A stretch of DNA of 64,000 bases from Arthrobacter sp042667405 (GTDB lineage: Bacteria; Actinomycetota; Actinomycetes; Actinomycetales; Micrococcaceae): NCBI RefSeq assembly GCF_042667405.1, contig NZ_JBHVAL010000005.1, positions 160,311-224,310 of the forward strand, read 5' to 3'. Below the pieces are notes generated by a model. It was not told the origin of the DNA. It made no database searches and was given only the letters and a program-made list of their open reading frames with translations. Shown in pieces: positions 51,167 through 58,047 of this stretch. How positions within the stretch are numbered: the first letter of the stretch is position 1; each line of letters starts with the position of its first letter. The position numbers and the translations under genes are program-made.

Positions 51167-51577
51167 ATGGATGAGGGCAGCACCGCTTTTACAGTTGCCT
51201 TTCCCGAGGCTAAGAAAACCAGGACGGCCAACACCCTGGCCACAGCTTCCCTCGTAGTGTTCTGGATTCTATGGGGCATCCAATCATTCGGAGGCTCGGA
51301 TGTTCCGGACCTTCCCTGGTTTATCCTTGGGCTCATCTCATTCGGGCTGTTCGTGGGATTTTCCACCTACGGGTGGCGGAGGCAGAAAGAGCTCGTACCA
51401 CTGATCAACCAGCGGTTCGCCGAAGTGTTTTCCGCGCACACCAAAGAGGACTACCCAAAAGACGTGGACATTTTGAAGGTGCACCGGTTTGTGGCTGTTA
51501 GGAGGGCGGACGGATCCGTGCGCCTCTGGGGTGTAAAGCGGAAGAAGGACATTTTCAACGTGTTCCCTATGACCTGA
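51167..51577 (+). CDS. 2-TM array protein, paralogue of the protein at 3579
   Basis: A 136-residue protein: two TM segments (ATASLVVFWILWGIQSFG, WFILGLISFGLFVGFSTYG) and a soluble part with RRQKELVPLINQRFAEVFSA, then DGSVRLWGVKRKKDIFNVFP. The soluble part resembles the one at 3579-3914, which lies in a chromosomal operon. ATG 51167 has GGGGG 6 nt upstream. Function unknown. Confidence 0.72.
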   Translation: MDEGSTAFTVAFPEAKKTRTANTLATASLVVFWILWGIQSFGGSDVPDLPWFILGLISFGLFVGFSTYGWRRQKELVPLINQRFAEVFSAHTKEDYPKDVDILKVHRFVAVRRADGSVRLWGVKRKKDIFNVFPMT

Positions 51578-51601
51578 GTCGCGGCACTTAAAATCCTGAC
51601 C

Positions 51602-51627
51602 GTCCGGTTGAGGTTCCTCCACCGGAC
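51602..51627 (+). repeat. Array palindrome 13
   Basis: Left arm GTCCGGTTGA, core GGTTCC, right arm TCCACCGGAC; 24 nt after the previous stop. The only copy with GGTTCC in place of GGATCC, yet its outer arms are the best conserved. Confidence 0.8.
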
Positions 51628-51658
51628 GCTGTGCAAATCGGTTTCATGGGTCCACCAA

Positions 51659-52018
51659 ATGATAGGAACTTACTTGGAAGTTGCCATCCGTGAGTCTCGC
51701 TTTTTACAAGCAATGACCGACGTCGCAAACAAGGTATTAGAGGCCAAACGTGAGCAAATCTACGACCTGGTTGTGGAGGAGGCCGAGCAGTTCATTCGCG
51801 AGCTCCTAGGATGCTCCCACGATGGCGGCGCGTATTCCCTCTGGATGGAAATCAGCGACCTCTACGACAGCCCAGCCGGTCCGGGATCGGAGGAAGCCTG
51901 CGAGGAGATCGGACGCAAGGCAGCCGCAGAATGGTTATCCGTCGATAAATCATCTCCTGACGAGATCGACAAGTTCTTCGCTCGATGGCAAACCCCGGAA
52001 CCATGGCAGATCTCGTGA
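51659..52018 (+). CDS. Array protein, helical, unknown
   Basis: A 119-residue acidic helical protein (LEVAIRESRFLQAMTDVANKV, QIYDLVVEEAEQFIREL, SSPDEIDKFFARWQTP). ATG 51659 has no ribosome-binding site; TTG 51674 has AGGA 6 nt upstream and may be the true start. Between palindromes 13 and 14. No family recognised. Confidence 0.68.
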   Translation: MIGTYLEVAIRESRFLQAMTDVANKVLEAKREQIYDLVVEEAEQFIRELLGCSHDGGAYSLWMEISDLYDSPAGPGSEEACEEIGRKAAAEWLSVDKSSPDEIDKFFARWQTPEPWQIS

Positions 52019-52023
52019 CAAAC

Positions 52024-52049
52024 GTACGGTTGAGGATCCCTCACCGAAC
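52024..52049 (+). repeat. Array palindrome 14
   Basis: Left arm GTACGGTTGA, core GGATCC, right arm CTCACCGAAC; 5 nt after the previous stop. Confidence 0.85.
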
Positions 52050-52160
52050 GGCCTTTGGCGCCTTCTGTAGCTGCGGTTATGGGTCCGGCCTGCTCTTGGC
52101 GACAAAGCGCGACGTTAGGGTGCAAGCAACAGATAGTTTCTATGTGTTCTTGGGGGAGAA

Positions 52161-52427
52161 ATGATACTCACATCTGCAGCAGCATCAACGGTGGAACCAT
52201 TGATGCCCTCCCCGCTCTTTGGCCTCTGGGGCGTTGTCATGAGCGCCGGCGTGGCCCTGCTCGTTGCGGCGCTGATCAGCGTGGCACGAAACAAGAAATA
52301 CACCTCTGGCGGAACCGTCATCTGGACGCTGACTATTCTTGCGCTGCCAGTCCTCGGCCCTATTCTGTGGTTCTTGATCGGCCGCAAGCCTTTGGATTCT
52401 GGTTTTAGTGACCAGGAAAAAATTTGA
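52161..52427 (+). CDS. PLDc_N-type small membrane protein
   Basis: An 88-residue protein with two TM helices (LWGVVMSAGVALLVAALISV and VIWTLTILALPVLGPILWF) and the ending FLIGRKP. This matches the phospholipase-D-nuclease N-terminal module (PF13396), which often stands alone as a small membrane protein. GGGGGAG is upstream of the ATG. Role in the array unknown. Confidence 0.75.
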   Translation: MILTSAAASTVEPLMPSPLFGLWGVVMSAGVALLVAALISVARNKKYTSGGTVIWTLTILALPVLGPILWFLIGRKPLDSGFSDQEKI

Positions 52428-52533
52428 TCTACGCACAGCTGACCGAACGGCAGGCTGGCTCAGAGTTGAGATGATCCGGAATAAGCAGCCCTGAAGTCTA
52501 GGCATATGCGACAGCTGGACTGCAACGGGCGGT

Positions 52534-52559
52534 GCCCGGAAACGGATCCTTCAACGAAC
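52534..52559 (+). repeat. Array palindrome 15
   Basis: Left arm GCCCGGAAAC, core GGATCC, right arm TTCAACGAAC. It lies between a plus-strand gene (106 nt) and the stop of a minus-strand gene (30 nt); it keeps the same orientation as the others. Confidence 0.8.
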
Positions 52560-52589
52560 GATCTGGTGTTCTGCTCTGAGAACCTTGCA

Positions 52590-52937
52590 TTAAGTTAGCC
52601 GCAGCCGGAGGGCAAAGGCCACCTCATCGGCGGGTCCACAAAGCTCGGGCGTGGACAGCTGGAAGAGTGCATCCGCCAAGATATCTCGATCCGGCGGATT
52701 CAGTGCAATATCTTCTCGGCCCTGCAGCTCCTCCGCCCATGCGCAAAGATCTTCCGCACTAATCTTCCCGGCCGAAAATTCGTCAAGGGCATGGCCGACA
52801 TCCTGAGTAGAAGCAGTGGCTAACTCATCCTGAGAGGACCATTCAAACGCCAACAATCGAACCGTCAACTCGGCTAGAGGACCACGCAGCTGTATGAGGT
52901 CATAGAGCGCTTCTCGCCTTTGATCCTGCGACACCAT
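52590..52937 (-). CDS. Array protein, acidic helical
   Basis: A 115-residue acidic protein of helices (EALYDLIQLRGPLAELTVRLL, DVGHALDEFSAGKISAEDL, AWAEELQGREDIALNPPDR). The alternation and pI suit colicin-immunity-like or Imm-type small proteins, but no family is recognised. GAAGGAGG precedes the ATG. Confidence 0.72.
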   Translation of the reverse strand: MVSQDQRREALYDLIQLRGPLAELTVRLLAFEWSSQDELATASTQDVGHALDEFSAGKISAEDLCAWAEELQGREDIALNPPDRDILADALFQLSTPELCGPADEVAFALRLRLT

Positions 52938-53013
52938 AGAAGTTCCTCCTTCAGTCCACCAATCGTGGAGAACTCATCTCTACTGGCTGGAAGTCTGTCA
53001 CACGCTACCCAGC

Positions 53014-53039
53014 GTCCGGTCAGGGATCCTCCTACGAGA
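53014..53039 (+). repeat. Array palindrome 16
   Basis: Left arm GTCCGGTCAG, core GGATCC, right arm TCCTACGAGA; between two minus-strand genes. Confidence 0.78.
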
Positions 53040-53093
53040 AACGCCTCGAGATGGCAGTCGAATGAAGGGCAGCCTTCCGAGGCGAATTAAGGC

Positions 53094-53510
53094 TCAGGCT
53101 AAGTCCTCAAAGCTCTCCTCACCTGGGCGCCAAACCATCCAAGCTTGATCGGAGAATCCCATGAGGTGCGCTATCTCGACGTGGACATCTTCCCTCGCCG
53201 GATGTATCACTATCGTTCCGGTATCGAGCTCGATGCGTATGCCACTACCTGTGGCTTCGCTTGTCGAGATAACTGTGCCGGGGGTCAAGCGGCGTAGTGC
53301 ATCCGCGTAGCCGAGATTTTGCTCATGCCACGAACCGCCAGCTGCCTGGACGACAGGCCATACGTAGCAGTTAAGGATGACGGGACCGCCGTCAGACGTG
53401 CCGTCGAATCGCAACTGCACGTAGTCGTTCAGAACGAACTCGACCGAGTACATCCGGTCACAGACCAGCCGCGAAAGTAATTCGTTGGGCACATACGGTG
53501 CTACCGCCAT
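53094..53510 (-). CDS. Array protein, beta-rich, unknown
   Basis: A 138-residue beta-rich acidic protein: YSVEFVLNDYVQLRFDGTSD, GTVISTSEATGSGIRIEL, GFSDQAWMVWRPGEESFEDL. AAAGG lies upstream of the ATG. Proteins with an F-x-DY-x-QL(R)F start and an R/E-x-D-x-G core recur as hypothetical or immunity-type genes; I cannot name the family. Confidence 0.7.
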   Translation of the reverse strand: MAVAPYVPNELLSRLVCDRMYSVEFVLNDYVQLRFDGTSDGGPVILNCYVWPVVQAAGGSWHEQNLGYADALRRLTPGTVISTSEATGSGIRIELDTGTIVIHPAREDVHVEIAHLMGFSDQAWMVWRPGEESFEDLA

Positions 53511-53616
53511 CTTGGCACCTTTCGATTCTCAACTATGGCGCCAGCATATGGCGATCTCGGTCAATGCCGTGAATATCGTGTGGGTGCGTCCGTGAAGAGA
53601 CAGTTCACTTTTAGAC

Positions 53617-53642
53617 GCACGGTAAGGGATCCCTCAGCGTGC
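53617..53642 (+). repeat. Array palindrome 17
   Basis: Left arm GCACGGTAAG, core GGATCC, right arm CTCAGCGTGC; the arms extend outward by AC/GT. Confidence 0.85.
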
Positions 53643-53674
53643 GTTGTTTCGATCTTCCTGGCGCGGCGCCGCTG

Positions 53675-54139
53675 TCAGTCGCGGTAGAGGCTTGCCACGG
53701 CGTCCCTTGCTGGACCTGCCATCGTCGACGGCCTTAGTCCATTGACGGGAAGTTGCTCGATCGTGGCTGCCCAAATATCGGCCCAGAATGTCTCGTCGTC
53801 GAGATCCTTGTTGGACGGCCGACGGATAAACCAATCGAATCCGCGCGGTCGGGGCGGAATGCTGGCATCAGATAAATAGGCATCAATATCTTCATCGATG
53901 GAGGTTGAGTCGGCCTCTGACAACCTGAATTGCTGTGTGCCCTTTCCAACCCCCGCTAGGGGATGGACCACACTGCCGAAGCGCTCACGTGGGCCTCGGC
54001 GTACACGCACAAAGTTGCCAGGACCTACAGCCCAAAGGACCAAAGCTCCCCAGCCGTTCTCGGTGGCAAATATCCAATCTTGAGGAGCTTCCGACAATTC
54101 AGCGCACTCCCACGGATTTTGTGTCATGTTCACCATCAT
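53675..54139 (-). CDS. Array protein, tryptophan-rich, unknown
   Basis: A 154-residue protein: NPWECAELSEAPQDWIFATE, GWGALVLWAVGPGNFVRVRR, then RPRGFDWFIRRPSNKDLDDE and FWADIWAATIEQLP. No family recognised. Start is unclear among ATG 54139, 54136 and 54127. Its 5' end overlaps the 3' end of the frameshifted gene upstream by ~40 bp, the only array junction without a palindrome, which suggests a deletion joined them. Confidence 0.65.
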   Translation of the reverse strand: MMVNMTQNPWECAELSEAPQDWIFATENGWGALVLWAVGPGNFVRVRRGPRERFGSVVHPLAGVGKGTQQFRLSEADSTSIDEDIDAYLSDASIPPRPRGFDWFIRRPSNKDLDDETFWADIWAATIEQLPVNGLRPSTMAGPARDAVASLYRD

Positions 54140-54475
54140 TCCGCACTGCTTGAAGCCGGCACCCCTGAAGACGGCAGAGCTTGCTTAGCGGCTGCTGCGT
54201 GGAATGGTATGCAGCGGTCATATCGAGAAGGTGCGTGGCCTCGACCTTAAACCATGATCTGGCGCCAGGGTTCAGCTCGGGGTGGTAGCAATCAGCAACG
54301 ACCTTTTTTGGGTCCTTGTACATGGCCGAAGCGCTTGCGTTGGCCACTTGGAGCCACTGCTTATCTGCCTCACTCAAGAGGCCTGCGTCTCTAGACCGTT
54401 GGCCATTGCGAAGACTCCAGGAAAACGACCCCGACCGTTGGGGACGGCGCTTTGATACCTAGTGAACTCACCCAT
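54099..54475 (-). pseudogene. Frameshifted, truncated gene of the MGEFTRYQSAVPN family
   Basis: Frame 1 from ATG 54475 gives MGEFTRYQSAVPNGRGRFPG plus VFAMANGLETQAS then stops at 54374. Frame 2 resumes with LSEADKQWLQVANASASAMYK, then HPELNPGARSWFKVEATHLLDM, which is the natural continuation of this actinobacterial hypothetical family. After residue ~95 the family pattern is lost and the frame runs into the next gene. So there is a frameshift near 54375 and a lost C-terminus. TACTCT lies 6 nt before the ATG, a leaderless promoter. Confidence 0.75.
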
Positions 54476-54503
54476 ACAAGGAGAGTACGCAGTCAGCTCA
54501 CCT

Positions 54504-54531
54504 GTCCCCGATGAAGTATCCCGTAACGGAC
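54504..54531 (+). repeat. Array palindrome 18 (degenerate)
   Basis: GTCCCCGATGAA, then GTATCC as core, then CGTAACGGAC. It lies 29 nt upstream of the frameshifted gene. The left arm is two bases longer than usual. Confidence 0.6.
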
Positions 54532-54820
54532 ACCTGTCCAGCGTTGAAACGGCAGCGAGGAAGTCCGTAAGCGAGAATCGCACCGCAGCCGGTTGTTCCA
54601 TGTCGCCGTGGTGTTCCGGTTCCAAGGAAGTGGGACACTCTCAGGAACAGGAACCCAGCCCCCAAACCGCTCCACGCGTGGGGCATGGTTCCGACGTCGT
54701 GGTCCTCGCAGGCTCCAAACCCACCGAAGACGCCCGGGACCAAACGCAAGGCCTCCGCAAGACTGGCCATAGCGTAGGGCTTCGTCTTTGGGTCCCCGGG
54801 TTCCAAGGGAATTTTCTGCT
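54532..54820. other. 289-bp stretch without a gene, with flanking-motif copy 2
   Basis: Apart from the motif at 54599-54639 nothing coding is seen. GTTCC-containing repeats and CCCAGCCCCCAAACC follow. It probably results from past insertion and deletion. Confidence 0.45.
54599..54639 (+). repeat. Array-flanking motif, copy 2 (inside the array)
   Basis: CATGTCGCCGTGGTGTTCCG is followed by GTTCCAAGGAAGTGGGACAC. The right half matches copy 1 almost exactly and ends in GTGGGACAC, the complement of GTGTCCCAC at the left end of copy 1. Confidence 0.6.
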
Positions 54821-55312
54821 TCAGTCGCCGTACTTCAGCAGCTCTTTCATGTTGAAGAGTTCTTCAAGAGGGGCCGCCGTGTCCGTCAATGGCTGGTCGG
54901 ATTTGCCGCCGCAGTTCTCGGCTGACTTCGAATACTGCTCCTGGCCACCGTTCCGGACGATGATCTTTGAGGCGGTGCCGCCGGAGCAGCCTGGCTTTGG
55001 TGTGGCAATGCTGTCGGAACGCTGTGGCAGGGTGGCCGCCAGCGCCATGACTTTGGACCATGTTTCGGCGGGCATCGCGACTGTTTCCTGTCGCAGCACC
55101 TCACCGTAGGAGTCCACGGTGATGCTTGCTTCCGTCTCCGATGCTTTGATGATGTAGCTGCGGTGGTACTGAGGTGGGACGGAACTGGCGCGGAATTTGT
55201 ACTCCACCATGGTTTCCGCGGGGTCCAGTTGGAGTTTGGCGGGTTCTGCGCAGGCGGAGGCCAGTCCAATGCAGACAGCAGCAATAGCCGTGAACGCGAT
55301 GCGGCGACGCAT
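54821..55312 (-). CDS. Array lipoprotein
   Basis: A 163-residue lipoprotein: signal MRRRIAFTAIAAVCIGLASA with Cys at residue 21 (lipobox ASAC). The mature part is beta-rich (MVEYKFRASSVPPQYHRSYI, ASITVDSYGEVLRQETVAMP) with one Cys pair (KPGCSGG, AENCGGK). ATG 55312 has AAAGGGGG upstream; the frame runs to 55342. It would sit on the outer face of the membrane. Function unknown; an extracellular immunity role is possible. Confidence 0.75.
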   Translation of the reverse strand: MRRRIAFTAIAAVCIGLASACAEPAKLQLDPAETMVEYKFRASSVPPQYHRSYIIKASETEASITVDSYGEVLRQETVAMPAETWSKVMALAATLPQRSDSIATPKPGCSGGTASKIIVRNGGQEQYSKSAENCGGKSDQPLTDTAAPLEELFNMKELLKYGD

Positions 55313-55418
55313 AAATCCCCCTTTGGCGGCCGAACGTGTCATTAGCTTAGCGGGAGGGCACGAGGGCCGAAGCCCGGAAGTGGCGGTGCTTTTCGCAGCA
55401 TCGTTCCCGTACGGCTCA

Positions 55419-55447
55419 GTCCGTTAGGGGATTACCCTCACATGGAC
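55419..55447 (+). repeat. Array palindrome 19 (degenerate)
   Basis: GTCCGTTAGG, core GGATTA, then CCCTCACATGGAC. It lies between a minus-strand and a plus-strand gene that diverge from it. Confidence 0.6.
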
Positions 55448-55506
55448 CTTGAGGTCTGAAACTCTGTCACGTTTACACGTTCCCTGGTTTGGTTCATAGT
55501 CGAGAT

Positions 55507-56211
55507 ATGAGAGCGGCCGGCATTCTTCCCGAGGACGCCCCCGATCCCCGTGCCGGTTGGGCCGAGAAACTGAAACTCATGCCCGTTCCGGTGATGGGGC
55601 TCGTGCCTCAATCTTCGCTCGAGGACACGGACTCCGTCGGGCTGACTTACGGCATGGATGATCGTGGATACAGCGAAATGACCGCAAGTATCACCTACAC
55701 GCTCTGGCGAAACCCGGATGATCGCTCAGACCCTGTAAACCTCGCAGACCTCGACGAGAAGACACGCAGATCGATCGAGGAAGTCCCGCCATGGCCGCGG
55801 CCCCCTTGGCTGATTGAACAGGTGGAGAGACTGCGCTACCCACAACTGTGGGAGGCCGTTCGAACCACCTGGCACCGCACTCCATCCGAGCGCTCATCGG
55901 TTCAATGGCTCTTGGCTGACCATGTCAACCACATCCTCATGAACCAGTACCGGCGGAACCTCTGGCCAGGAAGCATGCCCTGGGACCAGCACGAGTCCCC
56001 AATAACCGGCCGGATGGTCAACAGTCGGGCCAGGACCATCATCAACGGAATTGAGGTGCCCGGTGCAGAGGTCGATACCGACCCGTTCGTCTACGGCATC
56101 GGAGCCCAACTCGCAACCGGTGGCGTCATGACCGCAGTGCTTCCACGCTCTGAACTCAAGAGCATCCAAGTCCAGTTCACGACCCGCGCGAACACACTCC
56201 AGCGTCCATAA
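55507..56211 (+). CDS. Last array protein, unknown
   Basis: A 234-residue soluble protein: VGLTYGMDDRGYSEMTASIT, RSIEEVPPWPRPPWLIEQVE, YPQLWEAVRTTWHR, HVNHILMNQYRRNLW, then DPFVYGIGAQLATGGVMTAV. No family recognised. CATAGT 6 nt before ATG 55507 suggests a leaderless start. Its last three codons (CGT CCA TAA) are supplied by array palindrome 20, so the repeat sets the stop codon. Confidence 0.72.
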   Translation: MRAAGILPEDAPDPRAGWAEKLKLMPVPVMGLVPQSSLEDTDSVGLTYGMDDRGYSEMTASITYTLWRNPDDRSDPVNLADLDEKTRRSIEEVPPWPRPPWLIEQVERLRYPQLWEAVRTTWHRTPSERSSVQWLLADHVNHILMNQYRRNLWPGSMPWDQHESPITGRMVNSRARTIINGIEVPGAEVDTDPFVYGIGAQLATGGVMTAVLPRSELKSIQVQFTTRANTLQRP

Positions 56212-56229
56212 GACGATCCCCTTACGGAA
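56204..56229 (+). repeat. Array palindrome 20 (overlaps a stop codon)
   Basis: Left arm GTCCATAAGA, core CGATCC, right arm CCTTACGGAA. The TAA stop of the preceding gene is inside the left arm. It is the last copy. Confidence 0.78.
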
Positions 56230-56260
56230 ACCGACTACGGATACCGACATCGGGCACGGG

Positions 56261-56306
56261 GAAGTGTCCCAGCTTTGTCGTGTGCCACTTCCAAGAAAGT
56301 GGAATG
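56261..56306 (+). repeat. Array-flanking motif, copy 3 (degenerate)
   Basis: GAAGTGTCCCAG, a variable middle, then CACTTCCAAGAAAGTGG. It shares GAAGTGTCCCA and TTCCAAGRAAGTGG with copy 1 and lies 31 bp after the last array palindrome, so copies bracket the array in the same orientation. Confidence 0.45.
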
Positions 56307-56472
56307 TTCGGGCGAACTGCGTCGGCTTGTAGCTTGGCCTTGGAAGCCACGTCCGGGAGCACGAATGGCTGAATGTTCCAACCGGAGCTGCGGCCTGCCC
56401 TAAGGTTGCGGGATGGTCGTGGTGACGCAGGCTACCGTTGAGGGACGGCTTTGAGGGGGACGGAGAAGACCT

Positions 56473-57018
56473 ATGAATGAAGCTCAGTGGGACCGGCTGG
56501 AGGCGACCAAGGCGTACGCAGGTCGCGTCAAGTTGACCGACTACCTCGTTCGCCTGCCCAGCGGCGAGTTGGGCCATTACGAAGTTGACGAGAGCATCCC
56601 CTTCGCCGTAGCCGTGCTGATCGAGCAAGACGATGAAATACTTTTGACTCGCCAGTACCGCTTCCCTCTCAACGCCTGGATTTTTGACTTACCGGGAGGT
56701 GCCGGCGAGGAAGGAGAACTTCCTGAGATTGCCGCGCGCCGTGAAGTGCAGGAAGAGCTCGGACTAAGCATTGATTCCATAGTGGCCCTTCAACACTTCT
56801 TCCCAAATCCTGGACGGTCAGCTTGGCCGGTTTATTTGTTTCTCGCCAAAGTCGCCGAGGAAGGTCTGGCTGCTCTGGACGACCCTTGGGAACGAGTAGC
56901 AGGTCGGCGCGTTAAGAAGTCCCATGTCAGGGAAATGATCGCGGCGGGCGAGCTTGTTGATCCGTCTCTTCTCATAGCTTGGCAGAGCGCTACAGCGAAG
57001 GGTCTTCTCGGCGTTTAG
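56473..57018 (+). CDS. NUDIX hydrolase, ADP-ribose pyrophosphatase-like
   Basis: A 181-residue NUDIX protein. The NUDIX box GX5EX7REVQEELG is intact (region GGAGEEGELPEIAARREVQE, residues ~75-95), and the preceding strand TRQYRFPLNAWIFDLPGG matches ADP-ribose pyrophosphatases. It would cleave a nucleoside diphosphate linked to another group. GGAGAAG is upstream of the ATG. It lies beyond the array and has ordinary chromosomal character. Confidence 0.85.
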   Translation: MNEAQWDRLEATKAYAGRVKLTDYLVRLPSGELGHYEVDESIPFAVAVLIEQDDEILLTRQYRFPLNAWIFDLPGGAGEEGELPEIAARREVQEELGLSIDSIVALQHFFPNPGRSAWPVYLFLAKVAEEGLAALDDPWERVAGRRVKKSHVREMIAAGELVDPSLLIAWQSATAKGLLGV

Positions 57019-57090
57019 CGAGAGCCGCGACCACCCCGGGAAACAACTCTTCTCTTCGGCACGCGCATGACGATTCCGAACGACGCGAGC

Positions 57091-57133
57091 AGTGCCGCCG
57101 TCGTACTTCTTGTGAAAGTACGACGGCGGCACT
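57091..57133. terminator. Bidirectional terminator between NUDIX and DJ-1 genes
   Basis: Perfect 18-bp arms AGTGCCGCCGTCGTACTT and AAGTACGACGGCGGCACT with the loop CTTGTGA, between two convergent genes. No T-tract. Confidence 0.75.
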
Positions 57134-57157
57134 CGCCGTTTGTTCCGGGGCTGGACG

Positions 57158-57724
57158 CTAGGCGGTCTGGCCTGCGTGCTGGCCTTCGGAGATTTCCTCG
57201 ACCACCTTGGCGTTGAAGGCGGGGAGGTCGTCCGGGTTGCGGCTGGTGACCAGGCCCTGGTCCACGACGACTTCCTCGTCCGTCCAGTTGGCGCCTGCGT
57301 TCTTCAGGTCCGTCTGGAGCGTGTGGTACGAGGTGACGTTGCGGCCCTTGATAACTCCGGCCTCGATGAGAATCCATGGCCCGTGGCAGATCGATGCCAC
57401 TGGCTTGTGCTGCTCAAAGAAGGCGCGTGTGAAGTTCTGGGCGTCCTTGTCCACGCGGAGGTGGTCCGCGTTGACGACGCCGCCCGGCAGGACCAGTGCG
57501 TCAAAGTCCGAGGCGTTGGCGTCTGCGACTGCGAGGTCGACGTCGAAGGTGTCACCCTTCTCCACGCCGTTGAAGCCCTGGAGCTTGCCCTTTTCGGGAG
57601 CGATCAGAGTGGGTTCGCCACCTGCGTCCTTCACGGCCTGCCATGGGCTGGTGAGCTCCACCTGCTCGACGCCGTCCGTCAACAGGAATGCGACCTTCTT
57701 GCCGGCGATGTTGTGTTCTGACAT
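57158..57724 (-). CDS. DJ-1/PfpI-family protein
   Basis: A 188-residue protein of the PfpI/YraA branch of class I glutamine-amidotransferase-like proteins. The nucleophile elbow SICHGPW carries the conserved Cys, and the metal/acid pair is in LLTDGVEQVELTSPW (Glu) near residue 20. Members act as deglycases, chaperones or stress proteins. ATG 57724 has GGAGG upstream. Single gene. Confidence 0.88.
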   Translation of the reverse strand: MSEHNIAGKKVAFLLTDGVEQVELTSPWQAVKDAGGEPTLIAPEKGKLQGFNGVEKGDTFDVDLAVADANASDFDALVLPGGVVNADHLRVDKDAQNFTRAFFEQHKPVASICHGPWILIEAGVIKGRNVTSYHTLQTDLKNAGANWTDEEVVVDQGLVTSRNPDDLPAFNAKVVEEISEGQHAGQTA

Positions 57725-57906
57725 TGTTCCTCCTCCGTTGTGCGGCATAGGCCTTATGGGCGCACGCTGCTGCTCTGAGAGTTGTTTGTCTGACTTGATC
57801 CAGCATAGGAAAAGTCAAAGTAATAAGCAAGCTGACTATTTGTTGGACTGTCCTCCATTGCCGTCCTTCGTTTGCCGGATGCAGCCGGGCACTGCGAGGC
57901 CGAATA

Positions 57907-57920
57907 ACATAGGCCTATGT
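57907..57920. promoter_or_regulatory. 14-bp perfect palindrome upstream of the AraC gene
   Basis: ACATAGGCCTATGT is a perfect palindrome 128 bp before the AraC start and 183 bp from the DJ-1 start. It is a candidate operator for either divergent gene. Confidence 0.45.
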
Positions 57921-58047
57921 CCGGGCGGCGTGGGGGCCTGGGAGCAAGATCATGAATACTTCATCTGCGGAGACTCACCATCAGAAGATCATTCAGCCTT
58001 AAGCAGCGGACATGGCCATCCCGTCCAGTCGGGGCGGAGGCTGCACC

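Noticed and set aside
54462..55109. 215-residue plus-strand ORF over the motif copy and lipoprotein gene
   Set aside because: Antisense to a lipoprotein with a clear signal peptide and ribosome-binding site; low-complexity Ser/Arg composition.
44517..56229. Integron attC sites in the array
   Set aside because: attC sites are 57-141 bp with GTTRRRY/RYYYAAC core sites; these repeats are ~26 bp, the cores do not fit, and no integron integrase is visible.
44517..56229. CRISPR array
   Set aside because: The repeats are palindromic but spaced 0.3-1.1 kb apart by genes, not by short unique spacers, and no cas gene is present.
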